The position numbers and the translations under genes were made by a program. Below the pieces are notes generated by a model. It searched no databases, was not told where the DNA came from, and saw only the letters and a program-made list of their open reading frames with translations. Shown here in pieces: positions 1 to 6,740 of a DNA stretch of 64,000 bases. Origin of the DNA: Metapseudomonas otitidis (GTDB lineage Bacteria; Pseudomonadota; Gammaproteobacteria; Pseudomonadales; Pseudomonadaceae); NCBI RefSeq assembly GCF_900111835.1, contig NZ_FOJP01000025.1, positions 1 through 64,000 on the forward strand. The letters run 5' to 3'. How positions within the stretch are numbered: position 1 is the first letter of the stretch; the number at the start of each line of letters is the position of its first letter.

Positions 1-453
1 GAAAAAGATGACGTCAAGACGCCGCATTTCTATTGGCATCAATTCCAACTGGTGCTTCGCCGTGACGACGAAGCCCTGCGCCAAACCATTGCCATAGTGG
101 CCAAAAAAGGCCGAAAACATGACAAAACACTTGCTCAAGCTGGGCAAGATTTTTTCTCGTTACTGCTCAAGCAAGACAAGGAAGGCTTGCAAGCCTTGAT
201 CGAAAACCAAGCCAAGATCAAATCGGTCAACGAACTGGAGGGTCAGTTCTTGGCAGGCTTTGCCGTGGTACACGCCAAGCTGTGCTGGTACCGAGGCATT
301 GAAGTTCAAATTCAAAACCCCTTGGTGCCTATGGCGTTGATGCCCATCGAGTCGCTGGATGCCTACGACGTGGAATACGACTTTTTGCGTTCGAACTGGG
401 AGCCACCGCCACCCCCGGGATTACTGAATAAAATTAAACGCTTCTTTTCCTAA
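1..453 (+). CDS. Imm49-like immunity protein, 5' end outside the window
   Basis: The reading frame is open from base 1, so the true start lies upstream; a GTG at 52 is internal to the frame. The visible 150 residues are helical and charged. The C-terminal part (AKLCWYRGIEVQIQNPLVP, then a YDVEYDFL-like end) resembles the Imm49 family, which neutralises polymorphic toxins by binding them in the cytoplasm. That match is from memory of the family and needs a profile search. The gene is lower in GC than the backbone and lies just upstream of a broken CdiA fragment, which fits an orphan immunity gene. No cognate toxin is visible in the window. Confidence 0.55.
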   Translation, partial: EKDDVKTPHFYWHQFQLVLRRDDEALRQTIAIVAKKGRKHDKTLAQAGQDFFSLLLKQDKEGLQALIENQAKIKSVNELEGQFLAGFAVVHAKLCWYRGIEVQIQNPLVPMALMPIESLDAYDVEYDFLRSNWEPPPPPGLLNKIKRFFS

Positions 454-465
454 TCAAAAAATAGG

Positions 466-510
466 GGGTAGATCAAGTTTATTGGTCTAGGGTTGTGGAG
501 TTAAATGAAA
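466..510 (+). repeat. Decayed repeat, related to 5396-5440
   Basis: About three quarters of 45 positions match the segment 5396-5440. Both copies start a short distance after the stop codon of an immunity-type gene. Both translate in one frame to a KFIGLGL / NFVGLGL-like string that is quickly interrupted by stops, so this is probably a remnant of a coding module shared by the cassettes. Nothing else recognisable lies between 454 and 654. Confidence 0.4.
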
Positions 511-654
511 AAAGTCAGTGTTTTACATCGAGCCCGCATTTCATAGTGCGAACTGGGTAGTTCGAATTTTTCTGCTGAAATGGAAGCAGCGTTAGGGCGA
601 AGAGTCACAAGAGGAAAGCCAGAGCATCCCGGGAATACGCCTGATCTATAGTAA

Positions 655-1870
655 AAACGTGATTTTCTTCCTGTTTTTAACTTGAAGCATATTGATCAGA
701 AGATCATCAGCCAGACCATTGACGCCATGGTGGCTGCTGATCCGCAACTGGCCTGGCTGAAGCAGGTCGAGCAGCGCGGCGATGTCGACTGGCGCCGGGT
801 GAAAGAAATCCATGACTCCTTCAAGTACAGCCACTCTGGGTTGGGTGCAGGGGCGCAGTTGGCGATCGCTGTTTTTATCGCAGCCGTTGTTGGCCCCATG
901 GCAATTGAAGCATTGGGCTCCGTAGGCGGTAGCGCGGCTACCAGTCTGGCTACAGCGGGAACGATCAGCACGGTCAACAACAAAGGCAACCTCGGGGCTG
1001 TTCTCAAGGAGACCTTCAGCGGCGACAGTCTGAAAAACGCAGCGGTTGCAGGCGTAACAGCGGGCCTGACTGAGAACTTCTATGACGGTGTGCTGAAGAC
1101 TAAAACCAACCCGGTCACCGGCAAGGTTACGGTCGACCTCAGCAGCCTTGAGGGTATTGGGTGCTTTGCCGGCAACCAGATGCTGCAAGACGGAACCTCT
1201 GCCGTTTTGAACAAAGCCCTTGGCCGGGACGTGGACTTCAAGGATGCCTTGCAAACGGCATTGTTCAACACGATTGCAGCGGCCGCCTTCAATGCAGTGG
1301 GAGACCACACGAAGGATGCCCTGGCTGATGGGAGTCCGGGAAAAGTCGCCATCCACGCCCTTGTGGGAGGTTTGCTCAGTGAGGCAACAGGCGGTGACTT
1401 TACAAGTGGTGCACTGGCGGCCGGAGCTAACGAGGCGCTGATCGAAGACCTCAATGCCTTGGTGAAAGGTAATGAAACGCTTCTGCAAGTGTCGGTAGCG
1501 CGAGTAGTGTTCAGCAGATATCCGGGGGGAATATACGCCATATTAATGGCGCTCTTGGTGAAGCTCATGGCTGGAAAAATGCTCTAGATAGTGGTCACGT
1601 ACCTGTAAAGGCTCCTGAAAAGGTTACAGCTCTAGGCGTGGACTTTTTACCTTCGACCCCAAGAGTGGCAGAGTCGTTCTTTGGGGCTCTAAGTGTCGTG
1701 GTCCAAGTGGCTATTACCCATAATCTATTCCCGAGTCGAAGTTGAAGAATTGGACTGCTGAAGCGAGGGCTGCAGTTGTCCAAATGCCAGAGGGGGCTAT
1801 GAAGAACAGAATTCTGGAATCATTAGACAAAGGCAAGGTTGACGTAAAGATCTTCAGGTGGCCTCAGTAG
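655..1870 (+). pseudogene. Broken CdiA C-terminal region: DUF637 plus nuclease-like toxin tail
   Basis: The frame opens right after a stop at 652 and has no good start (first candidate TTG 682), so it is a headless piece of a large CdiA-type exoprotein. Bases 655-about 1490 encode a Gly/Ala-rich DUF637 (haemagglutinin-type) pre-toxin region, including VEQRGDVDWRRVKEIHDSF. The reading then moves to another frame (NGALGEAHGWKNALDSGH, 1545 on). It shifts again near 1645-1652 (GVDF to FDPKSGRVVLW), hits an in-frame TAA at 1721, and continues to the tail KGKVDVKIFRWPQ and a TAG at 1868. The tail resembles a CdiA-CT nuclease family in which I expect a DAK motif; here the site reads GSK. At least two frameshifts and one stop make it non-functional. 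The next gene is the likely immunity partner. Confidence 0.75.
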
Positions 1871-1879
1871 GTGAAGTTA

Positions 1880-2344
1880 ATGAATTGGAATAGTGTTTTT
1901 TTAATTAGAGCTTGGTCGCCGCTTAAGAGAGTAGCCGCGCAATGCTATGAGGTGGGTGATGGCTTGTACTGTGGTGGTGAAGGTATTTTTTTCATGACTC
2001 AACCCTATAATGAAAGTTTTGAGGAGGGACTTCCTGAGGCGCCTTTTGTAACGTCGGCCTATTGGGCTGCTTCCGTTGAGGCAATCAGGCATTGTGTATT
2101 GCAGGAGCTAGAAGCCTTTGATGGTACTAGTTGGCTCCCTCCGGAAGAGCTCTTGCTAGGGAGTCGTGGGAGTTACGAGGAACTATGTGCTATGGACGGG
2201 GCGTCCGAGGTGGCCACTTATCGCTCTACGGATGGTGCGTTTGTAAATAAGTCAATCTCTGTGGGTAGGTTTTGCTACTTTTTTATGGGAAGAGACATAG
2301 ACCCCTATCAGATACCTTATGCTGTTGAGGTCGCTCTCGATTAG
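1880..2344 (+). CDS. Putative immunity protein of the broken CdiA toxin
   Basis: A 154-residue acidic protein with no signal peptide or membrane segment. I do not recognise a family. It begins 9 bases after the stop of the broken toxin tail, the usual spacing of a toxin-immunity pair. I chose ATG 1880 because AGGTGAA lies just upstream; a GTG at 1871, abutting the toxin stop, is an alternative in the same frame. Base composition is AT-rich compared with the backbone. It ends shortly before the left end of the insertion sequence. Function is inferred only from position: it may still protect against a sibling's intact toxin even though the local toxin is dead. Confidence 0.5.
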   Translation: MNWNSVFLIRAWSPLKRVAAQCYEVGDGLYCGGEGIFFMTQPYNESFEEGLPEAPFVTSAYWAASVEAIRHCVLQELEAFDGTSWLPPEELLLGSRGSYEELCAMDGASEVATYRSTDGAFVNKSISVGRFCYFFMGRDIDPYQIPYAVEVALD

Positions 2345-2362
2345 ATGGTGCAAAAGGAACTG

Positions 2363-2387
2363 TGGTCTGTCCCGGGACTGGTGGACA
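2363..2387. repeat. Left terminal inverted repeat of the IS
   Basis: The 25 bases begin TGGTCTGTCCCG and end TGGACA, matching the reverse complement of 3588-3612 at about 20 positions. Confidence 0.75.
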
Positions 2388-2392
2388 GGTAG

Positions 2393-3259
2393 TTAAGAGC
2401 TACTGCTCGCATTTCGCCGCTCAAACTCCATCGGACTGAGATAGCCCAACGTCGAGTGGCGACGGCGGTGATTGTAAAAGCGGATGTAGTCGAACAGGTC
2501 GGTTTTCGCCTCCTGGTAACTGGCGTAGCGAGTCAGGTACACCCGCTCAGCCTTCAGCGAACGGAAGAAGCTCTCCATCGCGGCGTTGTCCCAGCAGTTC
2601 CCCGGACGTGAATGGCTGGGCACGATTCGATGTCGCCGAAGCAAGGCCTGGTAGTCGTACGCGCAGTATTGGCTGCCACGATCCGAGTGCAGCAGCACTT
2701 CTTTTTTCGGCTGTCGACGTGCAACGGCCATCTCCAGCGCGGCATGTACCAAAGCCTGCTGCATGCGGTGGTGCATCGCCCAACCGACGACAGCGCGTGA
2801 ATAGAGATCGAGCACGACGGCCAGATACAGCCAGCCTTGGGCCGTCCGCACGTAGGTCATGTCCGAGACCCAGTGCCGATTGGCGCGATCCGAGGCGAAC
2901 TGGCGATCCAGATGGTTCGGGGCAATCGGCAGAGCATGACGACTGCTGGAAACCAGCCGCCAACGCTTGCGCGAACGAACACGCAGGCCGGCTTCGCGCA
3001 TCAGTCGAGCGACTCGGTGTCGACCACACGCATGCCCCATGGCCGCCAACTCGGCCTTGATTCGGCGATGGCCATAGATCCCATTCACCTCATGGTGGAT
3101 GGTGCGGATCTCCTTGCTCAGACGCCGATTCGCCATCTCTCTCGCCGAAGGTGGCCGCTGCTGCCATGCATAGAAGCCGCTGCGGGATACCCGCAGCAGC
3201 CGACACATTGGCGCTACGGGATAGCGACCGGCCAACGCCTCGACGGCGCGGAACTTCAC
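2393..3259 (-). CDS. IS3-family transposase OrfB (DDE integrase domain)
   Basis: The product has an HTH_21-like N-terminus (CRLLRVSRSGFYAW) followed by an rve-type integrase core: WVSDMTYVRT holds the first Asp, LHSDRGSQY the second, and NCWDNAAMESFF with the downstream Glu the third. It ends in the usual YNHRRRHSTLGYLSPMEFE motif. It catalyses strand transfer of the IS together with OrfA. The only start in frame near the usual position is GTG 3259. Relative to orfA this frame is +1, whereas IS3 elements normally use a -1 shift. Following the -1 frame through the slippery site leads to a TGA at 3258-3256, so the usual OrfAB fusion appears blocked in this copy. Confidence 0.9.
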   Translation of the reverse strand: MKFRAVEALAGRYPVAPMCRLLRVSRSGFYAWQQRPPSAREMANRRLSKEIRTIHHEVNGIYGHRRIKAELAAMGHACGRHRVARLMREAGLRVRSRKRWRLVSSSRHALPIAPNHLDRQFASDRANRHWVSDMTYVRTAQGWLYLAVVLDLYSRAVVGWAMHHRMQQALVHAALEMAVARRQPKKEVLLHSDRGSQYCAYDYQALLRRHRIVPSHSRPGNCWDNAAMESFFRSLKAERVYLTRYASYQEAKTDLFDYIRFYNHRRRHSTLGYLSPMEFERRNASSSS

Positions 3260-3548
3260 TTCGTGGGCTGCGAGAAGATGGCGAGCGCTTTTTTAAAACA
3301 TCGCGCTCCATGGTGACCTGAGCCAGTTGCTGGCGTAGACGACGCAGTTCCGCGCTCTCGCCTCGCTGCTTGCCGTTGCCCGGAAAGGCGTCGTCACCTT
3401 GCTGCTCGTACTGGCGCTTCCATTTGCCCAACAGGCTTTCAGCGATGCCCAGCGTCTCGGCTACATGACGAAGCGGCGTGCCTGCAAGTACCTGGTCTAC
3501 CGCCTCGCGTTTGAAGGATTCGGGAAAACGTCGTCTGGTCTGGGTCAT
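3090..3548 (-). CDS. IS3-family transposase OrfA (HTH protein)
   Basis: The N-terminus (MTQTRRRFPESFKREAVDQV) is a typical HTH_Tnp_1 domain, followed by a leucine-zipper-like stretch (ELRRLRQQLAQVTMERDVL). I chose ATG 3548 because AAGGAG lies 5 bases upstream; a GTG at 3554 is in the same frame. The genuine OrfA homology ends near ERDVLKK at a run of six A bases (slippery A AAA AAG, plus-strand 3294-3288). Codons after that point to 3090 are an out-of-frame tail over orfB. OrfA binds the IS ends and, in the family, is joined to OrfB by frameshifting. Confidence 0.85.
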   Translation of the reverse strand: MTQTRRRFPESFKREAVDQVLAGTPLRHVAETLGIAESLLGKWKRQYEQQGDDAFPGNGKQRGESAELRRLRQQLAQVTMERDVLKKRSPSSRSPRSEVPRRRGVGRSLSRSANVSAAAGIPQRLLCMAAAATFGERDGESASEQGDPHHPP

Positions 3549-3587
3549 GAACACTCCTTGCGGTGGACATTATCCACCTAAAGTCAG

Positions 3588-3612
3588 TGTCCACTCAGCG
3601 CGGGACAGACCA
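3588..3612. repeat. Right terminal inverted repeat of the IS
   Basis: This is the partner of 2363-2387 and ends GGGACAGACCA. The next base starts a SymE-type remnant. Confidence 0.75.
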
Positions 3613-3644
3613 AACCCGGCTCATTGCAGCCATTAGCCGCATAA
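3613..3644 (-). pseudogene. SymE-type remnant, copy 1, cut by the IS
   Basis: On the minus strand these 32 bases match 28 of the bases encoding LRGYWLQWAGF in copy 3 (5893-6061), with the extra 7-bp unit of that copy removed. The right end of the IS abuts it directly. It marks the junction between two toxin-immunity modules. Confidence 0.5.
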
Positions 3645-3996
3645 GAGCGGCGTCGAGTTTGAGAAGCAAGTGGTGGAAGCGTTTGACCATGTGGGCGGAG
3701 TGAAGAACACTACGCCTGTGACGGTTTCGGTCAACGGCGTTCAGGTAACAACGATTCCGGATATGTGGGGGAAATCTCTTGGTGGGATTTTGGAAGCTAA
3801 GAATGTCAAAAATCTTTCAATGTCGAACCAGTTGCGAGCGCAGATTCAACATGCTAGCGAAACAGGCCAACCCTTAAATCTTGTTGTAAGTCCTAGAACA
3901 ATCAATGTTTCTGGTGAACTTATCAAGCAGGGGCGAATGACCGGTGGTGATGTTTATAGATGCAATCCTGCTACTGGTGAGTTGATGAAATTCTAA
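3637..3996 (+). CDS. Orphan toxin domain, Tox-REase-7-like, without N-terminus
   Basis: The frame opens after a TAG at 3634 and begins SGVEFEKQVVEAFDHVGG. No start codon has a convincing ribosome site; GTG 3670 is the first candidate. The domain pattern is GVEFEKQ, then KNTTPVTV, an IPD motif (TTIPDMWGKS), a LEAKNVKNLS motif and QLRAQIQHASETGQPLNLVV. This fits the restriction-endonuclease-fold toxin family Tox-REase-7, with a probable metal-binding Asp in IPD and Glu-x-Lys in LEAKN. Such domains cut nucleic acid after delivery into a neighbouring cell. The delivery part is missing, so it is a stored or displaced toxin tip. The next gene starts 5 bases after its stop and is the likely immunity partner. 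Confidence 0.65.
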   Translation, partial: PHKSGVEFEKQVVEAFDHVGGVKNTTPVTVSVNGVQVTTIPDMWGKSLGGILEAKNVKNLSMSNQLRAQIQHASETGQPLNLVVSPRTINVSGELIKQGRMTGGDVYRCNPATGELMKF

Positions 3997-4000
3997 TGCC

Positions 4001-4762
4001 ATGAAGCCATATATTCAGATTTCAGTTAGAAGCAAAATCGAAACGGTTGGCTGGGACGTTGGTAGCCAGCTACTTGAGTCTTTATACTTGAATGACGGTC
4101 TGCTTACGCCAGAGTTTGTTTCGCACAATGCGGACAAAATAACTGAGGTTTTTGAAGGTAAGGAGCAAGCGGAAAGGCTCTGGGCGGAGAAGGCCTCTAT
4201 AGGCGCTAATGGAAGTCTTTCGGATTTTTTTCTTGATTTTTCTTGGAAAAGGAAGAAATCCGTTAAGTCCTCTGGTCGCATCAGTCATATGTTTCGAAAT
4301 ATTCGAAATCAAATTATACCGGCAGATATATATCTGAATTCTGTATTTAGCGAGAAAATTGATTGGTATCAGCTCTTTAAAGTCTGGTGTGAAATATTCC
4401 CTCCCCAACTCGGCATGCTGCACTACTTCACGGAGTCGGAGCTATTGCCTCACCAGGTGAATGGAAGCTTCCAGATTGGTTCGTTCAATGCGGCACTGAA
4501 GCCGAATGTGCCAAATATTGGTTGGGCGATGTTCTACGGGAATGAATTTGCCGAGAAGGTCGATGCAGACCGGATTGCCAGTGCCGGTTTCCCTATTGGA
4601 AAGATGGGCGACGGATACTTGGTAAAGGTCACTGAGAACATTCGAGAAGTCCGTAATGATTTCCCGCTATTTTCTCGCCGACGTGCCGAGCTTAAAAATT
4701 TGTTTCCCGAAGGATTCTTCCTGATTCAGGACGAACCCGCCAGTGAAAAACCCAGCTCGTGA
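4001..4762 (+). CDS. Putative immunity protein paired with the REase-type toxin domain
   Basis: A 253-residue soluble protein starting 5 bases after the toxin stop, rich in aromatic residues (WYQLFKVWCEIFPPQLGMLHYF), with no signal or membrane segment. Size and layout resemble Imm52-type proteins, which accompany restriction-fold toxins, but I cannot confirm the family. Its job is inferred from position: binding and blocking the toxin encoded just upstream. No strong ribosome site precedes ATG 4001, suggesting coupling to translation of the toxin frame. AT-rich codons set it apart from the backbone. Its last codons form part of the terminator at 4746-4775. Confidence 0.6.
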   Translation: MKPYIQISVRSKIETVGWDVGSQLLESLYLNDGLLTPEFVSHNADKITEVFEGKEQAERLWAEKASIGANGSLSDFFLDFSWKRKKSVKSSGRISHMFRNIRNQIIPADIYLNSVFSEKIDWYQLFKVWCEIFPPQLGMLHYFTESELLPHQVNGSFQIGSFNAALKPNVPNIGWAMFYGNEFAEKVDADRIASAGFPIGKMGDGYLVKVTENIREVRNDFPLFSRRRAELKNLFPEGFFLIQDEPASEKPSS

Positions 4763-4775
4763 GTTGGGGTTTTTC
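4746..4775 (+). terminator. Intrinsic terminator overlapping the end of the immunity gene
   Basis: AAAAACCC-AGCTC pairs with GAGTTGGGGTTTTT around a short loop, and a T run follows. The stop codon (4760-4762) lies within the hairpin. The stem is bulged by one base. Confidence 0.7.
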
Positions 4776-4777
4776 TC

Positions 4778-4856
4778 TCTCCGCCGTAATCACAAACAGC
4801 CCTGTATTACCTATGTGCGTATCCGTTAGTTGACCTCGACAATAGCAGAGGCTACG
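4778..4856 (-). pseudogene. SymE-type remnant, copy 2
   Basis: The minus strand matches the 3' end of copy 3 (RVMQGCLVITAE) at DNA level: CAGGGCTGTTTG-TGATTACGGCGGAG against CAGGGCTGTTTGGTGATCACGGCGGAG. One G is lost, which breaks the frame. Upstream similarity fades through the GTTAGTTGACCTCGA segment. It lies between an immunity gene and the next toxin tail, as do the other copies. Confidence 0.55.
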
Positions 4857-4859
4857 TGA

Positions 4860-4970
4860 AGCTTGAATTGCCATGCGAATAATCCAGAACTGGCTAGTCA
4901 GTATTCGAAAGCGTTTACAGAGGCGGGTGTTGCAAATTTTAATTTTGTGATTACTCCAGTGAAAAATTGA
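4860..4970 (+). pseudogene. C-terminal tail of a lost toxin (36 codons)
   Basis: This frame opens after a TGA at 4857 and encodes a short string ending SKAFTEAGVANFNFVITPVKN, then stops at 4968. The style (NNPELASQYSKAFTEAGV) is that of a CdiA-CT C-terminus. It sits 9 bases before the next gene, exactly where a toxin's end would lie before its immunity gene. It is too short to act alone and is read as the 3' stub left when a module was displaced. Confidence 0.5.
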
Positions 4971-4979
4971 GGTTGCGTA

Positions 4980-5387
4980 ATGAGTGATCAATTTGAAGAA
5001 TTAGAGCGGATACTTGGTGGAAAGCTGGAAAGAGCAGATGCCAGAACTGTTCCAGGAACTGATGGTGTAGCTACTCGAGAGGCTATTTATTTCTCTGATG
5101 ATGGGAGGAATAAATTAAAAAAGCAGTTTAAGAACATAACCTGTTTTACTGAGCCGCCAAATGCAACTTGTGGTGGTATCAATGAGGCTGGGTGCGATAT
5201 TACTCCTCCAGGTGGCCCCCTTTTTCATGCTGCCATATATCACGGCGATCTTGCTGGTTGGCGAAAGGACATGGAGGAGGGCGGCAAGGGGCTTGGATTA
5301 CTCCTTGCTCGAATAGAGGGTGATAAGTTTGTTATTTCGGATGGGCGCTCATTTTTGCTCTCAGAATGCAAGATAGAATTCAGCTGA
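4980..5387 (+). CDS. Putative orphan immunity protein
   Basis: A 135-residue acidic, glycine-rich soluble protein with two clustered cysteines (ITCFTEPPNATCGGINEAGC). I do not recognise a family. ATG 4980 is preceded by GAGG at a good distance. The gene starts 9 bases after the 36-codon toxin tail, so it is most likely the immunity gene of that lost toxin. AT-rich codon use matches the other modules rather than the backbone. It could instead be an unrelated small protein carried with the module. Confidence 0.5.
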   Translation: MSDQFEELERILGGKLERADARTVPGTDGVATREAIYFSDDGRNKLKKQFKNITCFTEPPNATCGGINEAGCDITPPGGPLFHAAIYHGDLAGWRKDMEEGGKGLGLLLARIEGDKFVISDGRSFLLSECKIEFS

Positions 5388-5395
5388 AAATAACG

Positions 5396-5440
5396 GGGCA
5401 GATTAATTTTGTTGGTCTTGGCTTATGAGGTTCAATGGAA
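5396..5440 (+). repeat. Decayed repeat, related to 466-510
   Basis: Second copy of the repeat described at 466-510, again starting just after the stop of an immunity-type gene. It reads GQINFVGLGL in one frame before a stop. Confidence 0.4.
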
Positions 5441-5525
5441 GGATCTCTGAGTGGTTTGCTTTGACAAAACCGATAGGTTTGGGATGTCTATTAAGGTAAA
5501 TATTTGTTAGTTCTCTGGATGGGAT

Positions 5526-5830
5526 GTGGGTGGTGAGATTTATCAAGGATTGGTGAGGTTTTGGTTGCGATCTCTCCTGCTGATGCCGAAGTAGAGCTGG
5601 TAGAGAGCGAATTTTCTCCAGAGGGGGATTATGGTGAGTCCTCTGGAACCAAGCAGTAGTTTTCGCCGAGTAGTGCGAAGGTAGATAGTGATTCTCTGGA
5701 TCTTTTTGTTCGGCTTGGAAGTTTATTCGAGTTAAATGGGTTCTATGCTGAAGGTAAGCCATGGAAAGGATGTGTTGTCGAGATCTGCCTGAGCAGTATG
5801 AAGATAAAAATAGACTTTAATTCTGAGTAA
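5526..5830 (+). pseudogene. Broken YezG/DUF600-like immunity gene
   Basis: Reading from GTG 5526 gives GGEIYQ, then one base is missing (5547-5548 hold only GG). The frame resumes as IGEVLVAISPADAEVELVES. An in-frame TAG at 5657 follows SSGTKQ, after which DSDSLDLFVRLGSLFELNGF and GKPWKGCVVEI run to a TAA at 5828. The order EIYQ-x-IGE, SPADA, a late LFVRL and PWKGC followed by a basic KIKIDF end resembles the YezG (DUF600) immunity family. This is from memory and not tested. A deletion plus a stop make it inactive. Confidence 0.5.
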
Positions 5831-5864
5831 CTAACTTGGATTTCTGTCCCGCTTGAATAAAAAC

Positions 5865-5892
5865 AGCCCCGGCACTGCCGGGGCTATTTGTT
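5865..5892. terminator. Terminator hairpin between the toxin region and the symE remnant
   Basis: A perfect 9-bp stem (AGCCCCGGC / GCCGGGGCT, loop ACT) is followed by ATTTGTTT on the plus strand and preceded by AATAAAAAC, so it may stop transcripts from both sides. Confidence 0.75.
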
Positions 5893-6061
5893 TCACTCCG
5901 CCGTGATCACCAAACAGCCCTGCATTACCCGGATGCGTACCCGTTCGTTGACCTCGAACCCGGCCCATTGCAGCCAGTAGCCAGTAGCCGCGTAGCTTGA
6001 TCCCCGGAATGAGCCGGTCCCCGCTGTGGGGTGCTTCCCCGGGCGGGAGTGGGGATAGCAA
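5893..6061 (-). pseudogene. SymE-type toxin gene remnant, copy 3, frameshifted by a 7-bp duplication
   Basis: On the minus strand one frame reads DRLIPGIKLRGYW and a second continues LQWAGFEVNERVRIRVM to QGCLVITAE and a stop. The two halves together match the C-terminal SpoVT-AbrB-like part of SymE-family proteins (type I toxin-antitoxin or SOS-linked RNA-binding toxins). The break is a tandem CCAGTAG CCAGTAG at 5974-5987 on the plus strand; removing one unit restores the frame. The N-terminal part of a normal SymE is not evident. It is the best preserved of three copies in this region and the last accessory piece before backbone genes resume. Confidence 0.65.
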
Positions 6062-6097
6062 TCAATGCTGATGTTGGGGCTGCAGCCGCTGGATTTT

Positions 6098-6718
6098 TCA
6101 GTGCTCCCACCGCCCCGGCGCATAGGAAAACATCGGCAGCGACCAGCCGAAGCGGATCGCCGAAAGGCGTAGCAGCAGGCCGACGCTGAAGGAGGCGAGC
6201 AGGTTGATGTCCTCGTTCACGCCCTGCTGGCGCAGGCCCAGGTAGAGCAGGGCGACCAGCAGGGAGACGCTGGCGTAGAGCTCCTGGCGCAGCACCTGCG
6301 GGGTGCGGTTGCAGAGGATGTCGCGGAGGATGCCGCCGAAGATGCCGGTGATGATCCCGGCCATCGCCACCACCGGCAGCGCGTAGTCCAGGCCCAGGGC
6401 GACGTTGCAGCCGATCACCGTAAAAGCGATCAAACCCATGGCATCGAGCACCAGGAACAGCTGCCGCAGGTGGTGCATGAAGCGTGACAGCAGCATCGCC
6501 GTGAGGCCGGCGCCGATGGTGAGGAAGATGTACTCGGGGTGCTGGGTCCAGCTCACCGGGTAGTGGCCGAGGAGGATGTCGCGGACGGTGCCGCCGCCCA
6601 GGGCGGTGAGGAAGGCGATGAGGCTGACGCCGAACAGGTCCATGTTGCGACGACCGGCAGCGAGGGCGCCGGACATGGCTTCTGCACAGATGGCGATCAG
6701 GTAGACAGAGGTAAGCAC
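6098..6718 (-). CDS. TRIC/UPF0126-family membrane channel protein
   Basis: A 206-residue inner-membrane protein with about seven hydrophobic segments and the two family repeats: GGGTVRDILLGHYPVSW in the first half and GGILRDILCNRTPQVL in the second. These are the glycine-rich and Arg-Asp signatures of the UPF0126/YicG family, now grouped with trimeric intracellular cation channels. The start is GTG 6718, with AGGAG 6 bases upstream. The gene is downstream of a glycine riboswitch on the same strand, so its product probably helps cells handle glycine, for example by moving it or a counter-ion. The transported substrate is not shown by the sequence. Confidence 0.88.
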   Translation of the reverse strand: MLTSVYLIAICAEAMSGALAAGRRNMDLFGVSLIAFLTALGGGTVRDILLGHYPVSWTQHPEYIFLTIGAGLTAMLLSRFMHHLRQLFLVLDAMGLIAFTVIGCNVALGLDYALPVVAMAGIITGIFGGILRDILCNRTPQVLRQELYASVSLLVALLYLGLRQQGVNEDINLLASFSVGLLLRLSAIRFGWSLPMFSYAPGRWEH

Positions 6719-6740
6719 ACAGAACTCCTGCGTTGTGCTG

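Larger units (their letters stand above)
2363..3612 (-). mobile_element. IS3-family insertion sequence, about 1250 bp
   Basis: The ends are imperfect 25-bp inverted repeats: 2363-2387 on the left and 3588-3612 on the right. About 20 of 25 positions match; both start TGGTCTGTCCCG and end GTGGACA, the TG...CA form usual for IS3. Two overlapping minus-strand genes, orfA and orfB, fill the element. No clear target duplication is seen. A weak AAC occurs at 2358-2360 and 3613-3615, but this would place the left end at 2361. The right flank cuts into a SymE-type remnant whose missing part is not found on the left, so a deletion probably accompanied or followed insertion. Confidence 0.85.

Noticed and set aside
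2358-3615. AAC as a target-site duplication of the IS
   Set aside because: It requires the left end to lie two bases outside the best inverted-repeat match; three bases are too few to trust, and a flank deletion is likely.
1-6100. Prophage or integrative element
   Set aside because: No integrase, attachment-site repeat, tRNA gene or structural genes; the pattern is that of toxin-immunity modules plus one IS.
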